Shown: one piece after another, positions 25,701 through 37,700 of the stretch | Position numbering within the stretch: the stretch's first letter is position 1 | Layout: each line of letters begins with the position of its first letter | Assembly: GCF_000237925.1 (NCBI RefSeq) | Contig: NC_031502.1 | Location: 15,550,434 to 15,614,433, forward strand | Reading direction: 5' to 3' | Length of the DNA: 64,000 bases | From: Schistosoma mansoni | Lineage: Eukaryota > Platyhelminthes > Trematoda > Strigeidida > Schistosomatidae | Translations under genes and position numbers: made by a program | Notes under the pieces: generated by a model | What the model was told of the DNA's origin: nothing | Seen by the model: the letters and a program-made list of their open reading frames with translations, nothing else | The model's database searches: none

Positions 25701-28700
25701 GACTTCTTAGTGCTACAACTATGTAAGAGAAAAATCCATGCAACATTTTTTATCGGCTTGAAGATATAGCTCGTCGGTTTATTTCAGAAGTACTACTCAC
25801 GTATTGAATACTGAGATCATGTCATGTTTTATAGGAATCACTAATTTCTTAACTTCAGTAATTTATTATTTAGTCTTTTAGACTTCTAAAGTCATGTGAA
25901 ATTTAATGTACTTTAATTAATTATTCATATTTTCAGAAGGATCTTTCTTAAAACTTACACTTCTATCCATCATTTAAGTAATATTGATTAAGTCCATCTG
26001 GTTTTCAGCGGTAGACTCTCAGTTTATCATTTGAAACAAAAAAAAAGTTATGAGCTCAAGTGTATGTCGTTTTTGGTCATGTTAACCAAGTAAAACCTTC
26101 CAATCAAACAATTAATCTCAGAAAACATAATGCCATAAAAAGAAAAAAACCTATTCACATGCAAAAAATAAAAGCTACCAGTTGACCCAAAAATAAAATA
26201 AATTATTCTTAAGATGAATCCAGTAGTTTTAGTGGAACTGTCCTATAGTCTATAATCAATATAATTTTTTATATCTCGATGAGTAGAAGAATTATATTCT
26301 TGACGTTTCGTGACATACTGTAAGCAACTACTTCAGAATAAATAAATAACCGAAAACGGTTTACCTATAAAATATTTCGGACCATTTGTGCTCTCTCCGG
26401 CGCACACCAGTGCTTGGTTGTTTCTACATAAGAAAGTTTTAAACGACAATCTTTATCTTTCCCAACTCATCAAGAGTTTGCCAGGTAGGTAGATATTCGT
26501 AACAAATCACAAAATCCTCTTCTGTATTCTACTATCATTATTACTTTTATTGCCAGTAATAATGACAGATTATTAAATCGACTATCATGACTTAACTTAC
26601 ATCAAAGCCCTGTAAAATAATAACTGGAAATTTCGAACTCAAGAAACTACTTATATTCTTTTGATCGGAAGTGGATATTGTGAAATGCCAGCTCAGCGAG
26701 TTGATAGATGTTAAATTCTAATCCCTATAGGTAGACACACATTAGGTTGAAGGTTTATTTGACTAACCTGTGTCAAATAGAATAAACCTTCTATCAAAAA
26801 ATTAGCCTAATTTAACTAGTCTTCAATATAATAGAAAACATATAGTCATCTATTTTATAACTATTTTGAGGAAACCAGACATATTCAGAGATATGAAGGC
26901 AGATCCAACAAACGAATCACAGTTTCTTAATCTGAAGAAATCATATACATTTATTACCTATGAGTTCCTTCATCAGAGAAATACTGCCGGTCGCTGTTTC
27001 CACTCAAAGAGCTGAACGGTGAAATATTTCTGGTCATGTGAAAACTTTTATTTAGCTCATAACTTTGAACCGTTTCTCCAAACCCATCTTTTCAATGTTA
27101 TTAAAAGGTTCCCTGTTTGGATTTGTCGATCGATCCAGATTCCAAAGTCAATACTTTCGTTTAAAAAACCCACAAAATATAGTCTTCTAAGTGGACTGGG
27201 TAAAGTAAGAGATATTTGAAAAGCATCCGTCAAGCACAAAATAGTAATTTAGAAACGTTTATGGTAATCCAGTTTGACTGAAACGAAAATAACAACCTTT
27301 CTAAATTTTCGATAAGGAGTCGACTTCTGGTTTTTCAAATTATCTTTTTCGTTATATCAGTTGAAGGATTATTTTCAACTTACTGGTCAGTATACAGTGC
27401 ATGAGTATGTACTGTCAGAGGATGATAATAGAATACTGGATTGTGTAAACTATGTGGGTACTCTTAAGACTGACCGGAAGTGGCAAAGCCACTCAGAAAT
27501 AAAGTAATAGAGTTAAGAACTTTATTGCAGATACGTCCATCGTACTTCGTTTAATCTGAAACTTTGGTCTATCGATTTTCAAACCGAAAATCTGATATAA
27601 AACAAATGGTAGTATAATAGTAATCTATCGACACAGATTTTTATTCTCAGTTCTATACATAAACATTTCAGGAAGACTCTAAGGATAGAAAAAACCCAGT
27701 AAATAAAGTAGATTAAACAAAATTGCAAGCAACAATTAGTTAGCTCATAATAGATATATTTTTGTTACATTTCAATGAGTGGAAAAATGGTATTTCTGAC
27801 ATTTCATGACCTAATGTGAGCCACTTTTTTACTTACTCTGAAGAAGTGGCTTACATTAAGTCACGAAATGTTAGAAATACCATTTTTCTACTCACTGAAA
27901 TGTAACGAAAATATATTTATTATTAACTCCCTACCCAGTTTGTTTCAAAATATCAAGTTCAACCTAGGTATTGATAATTATAAACCCATTAATTAGTTAG
28001 TTTATTTACTTTTTGACGAATATTACTCAATCGAAACTCAACAATGATTAGTAGAAACTTCCTTCATTTTGATTGTTACAGCAATTGGTTTGTACTTTAT
28101 ATAAGTTGTATAAATAGGCAAAGCACCTTAACCTTCCTCTTATTTGATTGTTTCAATGAAATATATGTTCAAAATGAAACTGAACTGAAGAACCTATTTA
28201 TTTGATTCTCTTAATTGAAAATCTGTTTTACTTAAGCTTGAGATAGAATATGCTATTGATTGAGAAACTTTAAAGTTTGAGATTTTATGTATTTCTATTA
28301 ATAGTTTTCTAGTAATCAAACTGCATCATTTATTTTGAATGATTTTTCCTATTCCCCACAAAATAAAATTCGTAGGTAAGATCTGGTCAACAATCAGAGC
28401 TTATACATCATACTGATTACTATTTGGGAAAAAGGCTTGGTCAACGGGTCATTTTCACAAGCGTTTCTTCAAATAAGAACGTATATAGACTCATTCTAAG
28501 GTATTCGAATAATTGAAAATTGAACTCTAATGTGTGAAGCGTATAAGGCGATAAGTTGTCCAAACGTTTTTCTGTTATTTAATCGCCAAAAAATATCAAA
28601 TCTGAAAATCTACAGTCGTTTTGATTTGTTCTCTTATCATAACATGTGTCATGAACATCTATTTTTAGTATGCCTTTGTGGAGAAACATTCTAGTGTCAT

Positions 28701-31700
28701 TAGGGTTTCGCGTGAGTTGTTTTATTCGACACCCACTCATTTACTGCTTAGTCTCAATCTATAACTTCTCACAGAGCATTAAACTCCCCTATTTTAAAAT
28801 GATAATAAGCGGATTACCATTGGTTGATACAGCTTCGTTCAGACCAAAAAATCAATATTCAGGGACAGCCAATAAAATTTTTAAAGAAAGAAAAAAGAAC
28901 TGATGTAGATATTGGAAGCAGGGTAGGGAATTATTGATTACTCTTGAGAAAATTTTTTATTTATCTGTAAAAAACAAAAACAACCTACGGATAATTAAGG
29001 ATATTTAGTTAAGAACATAAAAATAAATATGACTGAATGTAACTTAAGGAATATCCTTTAAGTAACAATTGTCTCACATTCCGTAATCGTTTTCTGAAAG
29101 ATTATTGTTACTGTTATCATTATGATCAGCCCAACCACACTAATACAGAAAAAGCAATAAATATACAGAAAAACAAAATCATTTCATAAGTGACTGACAT
29201 TTTGCGGAGGTTTGGCTATAGAGTTTGAAGTAGATGTATTTAATTCCCTGAATAAAACGAATTAAGTATATTATGAAGTCTGCTGAATATGAAAAACTAA
29301 ATAAATCAAACAACTCCTGTACCCAAATTGATTCAATCCCACAATAACCAATACAATTATAAAATGGTGTTTCTTATTTTTCGCCGAACCTTTCTTGGTA
29401 AAGGTCAATTCGTTGAATGCTATGAAGTTGATCACAGTATATTTTTATACATATAGTTCCCTGTATAGTATTCCCTTTATAGTGTTTTTTTCTCACACAA
29501 ATCCTTCAACGTATAGCATCACAGTCATAGAACTACACTAAAATACTGTAAACTTTATTTGTCATCAATAACACCGTTCATTGAACAAGACAATGTAAAG
29601 TGGCTATTCCTCTAAAATTCATAAATCAGTAGACTCACTATATCTTCGACCCAAAAACTCCCGTCAAAATCACTATCGTTCGGAGGTGAGTCAAATAACC
29701 TTTTATTGAAACAAAGGTTTGGGTCAGTTTTTACCGAGACGTACTACTCAGCAAAGTTCATTATCAGAGAAAAAACAAACAGAATCCATGCTTCACCAAA
29801 AACCTAGCAGGCATGAAAATGGTTACATCACGTCCCACTGTATTTACCAATTTAAGTGCGTGTGTGGCCACATACATAGGGAGGAGTAACCGTGATCTAT
29901 AAATTAGTGTGTCTGAACATGTACTGAAATGTTTGCAAAAAGAAATAATATAAAATGATTTATTCTCAGATGATTAGATTAACCCGATGAATAAAAATAA
30001 AGAGAACTCAGCGAAGAAATTTTTCCTTTCTACGGAATCATCTACTTAAGAAATGCATTTGTACTTGTGACTGTGTAGTAAATATGTTTATGAAAAGATA
30101 GGAAAGATTACATCATAAAGTGGTCCGAGAGTTCTAATATGAAATGAGGTTGCGTATTATCTTTCATAATTCTGGCCCGTGAATTATTTTCATCCTCTTA
30201 TTCTTCTCTTACCTCCTGGTTATTACGCAATCTCATTTGATATTTAAAGTCTCGAATCGCTTTATGATGCGATTTTTCCTATCCTTGTAGAGACATATTT
30301 ACCATACAACTATAAATACAAATGTACAACTTAATTAAATTATTTAGTAGAAGAGAATTTTCTTCGCTGAAAATCAAATGAATTTATAATTAAGCTATAT
30401 ATATTGACAGCCTGAGTCACATTGTCTTCGTTATCTGACATTATCAGCGTTCTAAATATCGAATCTATTCTCTTTCAATATACATTCTTTTTGTTTTTGA
30501 TCTCCATTTTGTCAGGAATGCAAGATTACAATTATCTGCACACGAATAGTTTCGAAATAACTTTGGAATTGGGTTGTGAAAAGTTTCCCAACGCTTCTGA
30601 ATTACCAAGATATTGGAATGAAAATAAAATGTCTCTGCTCAACTATATTTTGCAAGTAAGCTTGTGCAACAAGTGGATTTTTCAATAAAAGCCAAAACGT
30701 TTGGAGTCAACTACTTATTTATTTTTGTAGCTACCGCTATTAAGGTTTGGCTTGATAATTTCAAATAAACCGAGCATTGGGTTGAAGGTTAATAACTCAA
30801 TAATCATACATTTATATCCTCCCAATGCGTAGAAATTTCGTGACTTAGTGTACGCCACCTCTTCAGAGCCAAATTAAATTAATAGGACAGAATATTTACT
30901 TCATTTAAAAACAAATATGTCTGATTATGCCAATGCTATGTGAATTTTTCGGTAAAGGTAATTCTGTATGAAACATGACTATGTGTATTTGTGTGTATGA
31001 TAGTGGGTATGAAATATGTGTGAGTTATAGCATGAAGGAGTTGATTTTAAATTTGAGTGCATTAATTGTGGTTCGGAAGACTGCTTTCACACTTCGAAAA
31101 TCTCCATTTCATTATATCAACTGACTTTCTTCTCAGGTTACACAGGCCAATATCCTAACCTTTCACTTACTAGCATTTCATCCAGAAAATCAGTTGCATT
31201 GTCGATAAACATTGTTGTTTCCATCATTTACTAGGAGATCAGATGGGATGCTTGTTAAGCTACCAAACCCATTGTTGTTAAGTGAAGTTAATTATTTAAT
31301 AATGTTCGTCAAGATTTGCGATCTCGTATGTTTTGTCCTCGTAGCTACTTTAGTAAGATCATGACGTTGTAAGTTCATTTTAATAGCACTAGCGGCAACT
31401 AAAATCCACAATCACCAAACTTCTTCAACTGATACCATTCAGTTTTTACAAATACAGAGAAAATAAAGAAAAACTTTGAACCACGCCAGTCTGTACATCG
31501 TCTATAAAAAGCAGAAAAACGTCATAGTGACTGCTTTGTAAACCAGTGTCATTTAGAATCTTTGTAAACACTTACTTTCAAATGTGAATGGACTTAAATT
31601 ATTAGTTTTTTCATTCAGTCCAAATGTGTGAATGCAATTTATGTAACTTATTTATTTTCATACAGTAGTAAGCAAATGGAGAAAAGAAATATTTCTTGTC

Positions 31701-34700
31701 GATTAGCTTTTCATCAAGGTTCTACACTGTTATATATGTACTGTCATTGCATAAACAATACTTTTATCGTATTAAAAGGTAGAGAAAAAGAGATTGTTTG
31801 CTTAACATGTTTGACATTATTTACCCGTCCGTTATATTCACTTTAGGGTAAGAATGAAATGATATCATTTATCTTTTAGATGTTTTATTAAGAAGATTGA
31901 ATGGTTCGTTAGACAAGAACTATACAGAAAATCACCAAATGAATAATATGTGAACCCAGTTGCATAGGAAGTACAGTTAGACAAAAACATCATCATGTTT
32001 CCAAACACCATGCTTTTTGGTTGGATAATGGGCCTTTAAAGACGATTTAGAGCTGTATGTTAATTCACTTGATTGATGAAAGTCATCTAGCAGGCTCAAA
32101 TAAGGCTTTTCAACCAATCTATCAATTTATGCCATATTCATTGCATGGTTTATGTATTCTTCTTTTGGATCCATATCCAAAATATAAGCCTACGGGTTCA
32201 AACAAAATTTGTAAAACCCAACTCTCTATGTAGTTTATAGAACAGAGGATCAAAAAAAGACTTATTATTTCTCTCTTTTCTCTGAGTTCCATTTTGTTCT
32301 ATGAGTTCTTGGACAACTATAATATTCATCTCTTTACTCGTACATGACTATTAATGGTATTCGATATTTTACGAAAACGTTATGCCAATTCTCTTCTTAA
32401 ACATTACATAATCTATCACCCCTTTATTTAAATGTTTTAATTCATTTACTGAGATCTCGAATCCACCTAAGTGAGACAACTACGAAAAACCATGAAGCAC
32501 TGGATAGTTGTTTCGTCCTGGTTTGGGGCTCCTCAAAAGCACACAGTCATGACCTCACTAGGAACTGAACTCTGGACCTCTGTGTCTCGTAGCGAGAGCT
32601 TATTCTTGAGACCATTGAGCCGCTATCCAGTGGTTTACATGTCTATCCTCAACCATTTTCCATTGTCTTCTGTCAGTAACTGTCTCAAGTACAATAAATA
32701 CTTTGAATATCATAATTACCGTATTATTACTAACCGCTTAGTTAGTAATTCGATATTATTTCCACAATCAATTATGAAGATACGACTGTACAACACTACC
32801 ACTTCATCTCTGTTATATTATTATTGTAAATCATATACATCAGTGTACAGGTGTGATGCAAAAATCGAATTAAGAGAAGTATTTTTTAAGCATATTTGGT
32901 TTATACTGAATGTTTGAATGGAAATTTTTACTATCAGTTAATACAGTCTCGTTTTCATACTTAGGACAGTAAAGTTCTTCACTGGTGTACTAAGTTAATA
33001 ACGTTATAAATTAACACTTCCGGAGTTCGTTCAAGAATGGTATTATTGACGGAAAATAATTTGAATTAAAACAAATTTTTGGATTTACCTCCTTACTTGT
33101 TTCCACAATTCTGGTTGATATCTCGCATAAAGTCGTCTGTGTTTATTCCTGAACATTTCCGAACTACTTTCGGAATGTTTCCCTTAGTCTTCAGTGGTTT
33201 ATTAGCTTATGTCATTTATTGATTTCTTTAGATATTTATTCAGTTATATAATAATTTTTCACTTGACCAACCACAGCTTTTGTAGTTACATCTAAAACGA
33301 CTGTCGAAACACTGTGTATATTTATACTTATTTGAACTGAAATAACTCGAATTCATTTTGAAATGTCTTTTAAATTAGTGAACAAGACTAGAAACTTTGA
33401 CGACAAGCAGATAGTTCACATTATTAATAATATTAGGAACATTCCATATATCGTTCATAATTTTGGAACACCATGAAAATTTGTATCTCAGTAATTTAAA
33501 CTAAATTATATTGTATTCGTTGGTGGTTGTCATCATGATTTGACACTGTTCGGCATACTAATGAAAACCAGGGATTATCGGAGAGCTGTTTCTTCCAAGT
33601 GTGAATGATTGTCCCACTTTGTCGTGAAGTTGAAAATGTGGACCATTAGATGGTAACTCAGTAATCTAAAGGTTAGCCCTTAATTTTCTATTTCTCGGGA
33701 GTGCGTGGTTCCGTAATTTTTTTTTGAGTTCCACAACAGGATGAAATATATTTCCAATATCCCTTGGTTTCCTTTGATATGCAAACTAATCACAGATTAT
33801 CAATTAACGACATTTGATTATCATGACAGCCAAGCTATTTGTTTTTCGTACAGTACAGTGAAAATGTCTCATGTTGTTATTACAAACCGAATATTTTATT
33901 GACTTCTCTTTAAATGTGTGTCTTTAGTTCACTTTTCTTTGGAATCCTTAGTAATCTGATTCACTGTTGTTTAACGCATCCTATTTCAGTGAAAAACTAA
34001 TAAAATGCTCATCATTTCAAAAACATGTGGTTCCTACCAAAAATGAAAATAATTAAGCAGACTATATTAGCTTAGCTTTTTTTTAAAAAAAATACGTGTA
34101 TTCGTTACAATAGTACTCATACTTATTTTAGACAGGATTCAGTTAAGAATGTCACTAGATTTGAGGATTTTTGTCTCAATAACCGACAGATGTACAGTTT
34201 ATAAACCTGTTCATTGAAACAGAGTATTTGATATGGCTTTCTAAGTATGAAATAGGAAAATTTAAGACCATATTGAATTGTTGTAACCAGTTCAAAATCA
34301 TGCATCATATGAATAACATGCTAACCATGTAACCAAAAACCGTCAGAATACTTTATTTTGATGGGAACCTAGTATTTGCCAGACCTAATATGAGGATCAG
34401 GGATCGTAATGCTAAACAAGGGCGACTTAACAATAAGATGAATATTGTTTTGGCTGATCGAAAAAACTCAAAAAATTAGATGTATGTAAAGGCTTTACAG
34501 AAAGGACGGATCGTCAACTCAATATGGCACTAAAAATGCAGACAATCTAGTTTTTACCTATGATGTACTTGAACCCTTTAGAACACACTTCACGATTTTT
34601 GGGCCTGCCGAGGACTCACATATCAGGGTTACCATTACTTCCGTCTTAACATGTTGAGTTAAGTACTTAACAACAAAATGGTTAGTGTAAGTATTGAAAT

Positions 34701-37700
34701 CACTGCATATGTACTCGTTGAAATGCACTGCAAAATGTGTGTCATAATTCACAGACTTAATGTAAGTTATGAATTCAAGGAATATTATGCTGACCAAAAT
34801 TATCGATTACCTATGTTAAAAATTACTAGGAAGGTGCATGAAAGTGGTTCTACTAGAACTCACAGAGAATATCGACACGTTAAACACTAATAGTTAGTTT
34901 TGATTTATGCACACATATGTTTAATAATCCGCCTCCAACAATCAGATTCATACGGGAACAATGTGATAATATAATGAACGAAGTCTTGGTTAGGGTAAAA
35001 TGATTTATTGTATTATGAAAGAGTATAGACTGTATTTGGTAAATATCGAAACAATACATTGAATACTTCATTTGGACACCTTTCTTGGATTGCCTTTTAT
35101 AAGTTCCATCGTCGTTTCATTCCTATTGTTACTATAACCGCTTATGCTTTTCTTCTTCTTCTCCTCATGTTACTCTTTTGTCAGTAAGAATCCTATTTCC
35201 AAAGCTCAAGATATACTACTTATCTATGTCCGTATAAGCAGCCTATACCACAATAATAGCACAGGATTTATCGATATCTACCTTTTCAAAAGGTTGGATG
35301 ATTTAATAAACAGGACTACAATTAGGTTAGAAACTTAGACTGGTCAATATTCACCTTCAAAGGTCCACACCTTTTTAATGAGGAATAAATGTTATCAAAT
35401 GTACCAGTCATAGAATCTGCATTAGATATTTTGAAGACGGTGTATAAGTAGTAGGAAAATCAAACTTTACTGTAATGATTGTCCTTTAATCTTGAAAAAC
35501 TACGTCTCCGAAAATAAAAATAATATTAAGAATTTAGCATCATTAATTACAATAACACTCCCAATACCTCCTTAAAAATAATTTATTGCTGCTTCTTTTG
35601 TTGCTCTATACTTCATGTAAAGGTCCATAGAGGTATTAAAGGCACTGTATATGGATATGCGGAAAATACTTACATTCCAGTAGAAAACGCAATCATCAAA
35701 GTAGCTAATATAACTGATCCAACTACTCTCACTCCTATACTTCACAATATAAATACAGGTAAACTTTTTTTATATATTCATTTAGTATTGTTTGTTTGAA
35801 TCTTCCCAGAGTGAACATCAACTCTGAGATGCAGGTACATCCAGCTGACGAGTCCCAAATAGGACGAAACGCGCGTCCTGGATCCCATTGCTAGCCACTA
35901 TCCATCTGTGCTTTTTTATATATATGTTTATATATGCCGATTAACTGTGAAAGTTACGTTTTCGGTTTATACACCAATACATTTGTCTATTAAACACAAT
36001 GAAGTTTAACTTCCCAGCGATGAGGATGCTTTCTGTCGATATTGACTTTTCTCAGCAGCATACACATGTAATATCCAGTATTTTGCTTAGTATGTGTGAT
36101 TAAAGCAAACAATTGAGAAGTGAAAAAATATTTAACTCTTACAGTTTTATTGACTGGTAACAGATAAGCTAACTAGTTCCCACTATAGATTTAGTACTTT
36201 TCAGAACACTCTAGGAGCTGATGATACATGTGACTAACATCTAGTTGAAATGTATCAACTAAATATATTGTAAATCGTATATAGTGGAACTTGACGATTA
36301 GATTACTGATAATTACAAAAAATAGGAAATACTGTATGAATGTATATTGGTCGCTTTTTAAGTAGACAATATAGCCAACAGATGACTGCTCAGTTATTAC
36401 AGTAATATAGTAAGAATTTGTGCTAAGTAAATGGGGGGGCTAAATTTTGGTGCTAATTCAGACCCGGACTACATAGAATACAAACTTAATTGATTTAGGG
36501 TACAGTTAATCAACTCCAAAGTCATATCATGGATATATTAGTACATTATTTGTCAAGTCATTATATAAGTTTGTCTGAAACTGAAACTTTGAATGTTCAC
36601 AGTTTCTACTGAATATTGCTCAGTCTCATAAATCCACATTATTTACAATAGTAAAACAGGGGCAAACCAAATTTAACGATTTTCAGTGATAGACAACAGT
36701 GTAAAAAGTTTTCCGCATTATTTTAATTGATTATTCTGGAACACCTCCAAGCTGGATTAACAAGCATAATCTGATATTTCTTAGTTGTTGTATTCCATTC
36801 TTTCGAACCATTATTTTACCATGGATTACTGCTTAAGGAAATTTTTTATATGATATTAACAATGTTTCTCACAGAATGGCCGAAAACGCAGTCAAACTAA
36901 ACAACCTATTGAATATTTAAGTCTAGATAAGATACGGAATTCAGTGAAGTCAGCCAGGGGGTCTACACTTTTGAAAAAATAGATTAACTGTGATTGTCCC
37001 CATAGCTAGAGTTGTATCCACGTCTGAAAGCAATTCGTTTCTTTTATCTTATGTTTATTTCATCCTATATCGTTCAGCGCTGCAAACGTGATACTATACA
37101 TGAGTTACTAAACCATATATTTCACTGTGATCGAAAAAATCAACTATTTTACCGATGTTACCAAGACCTATGTCTAACTTTAATCTCATTCTCTTCGATG
37201 TCTCACTACACATGAATAATATTTAGACACTGTTGATATAATTTTGGTCGCACTTAGCAGTCCTATCTTTATAGCTCTACATTAGTCCCAGTTGCATTAT
37301 TACGTAGTGTATCTATTATTTGATGAGGCATCAACAGTATCATAAATTTTGAACCGTTAAATGAGTCTGGAGTCTTCTATATTTGTATGCAACTTTTTCT
37401 CAACAAAATTGATGTGATTCCCAAGTGAGTGAGATAGTTAAGGTAGATAAATTCTGTAGTATTTAAATTCTCTTTATGTACATAGGATCACGTGACTTAA
37501 TAGTGTTTCGGTTCAATCACAATAGACCTCTCCGTATATATTCCCACAGTCACATAAAGACATAACTGTTCGTTACTTCATTCAGTAACAGACTAATATT
37601 AAGTCCTTTATTTGAGTAAATCAAAAAAGTTTTGCGTTCAGTTGATATATCTGTATCTTGAAATTCTATGAGCGATTAAGGTTTGATTGATTTGTTTAGT

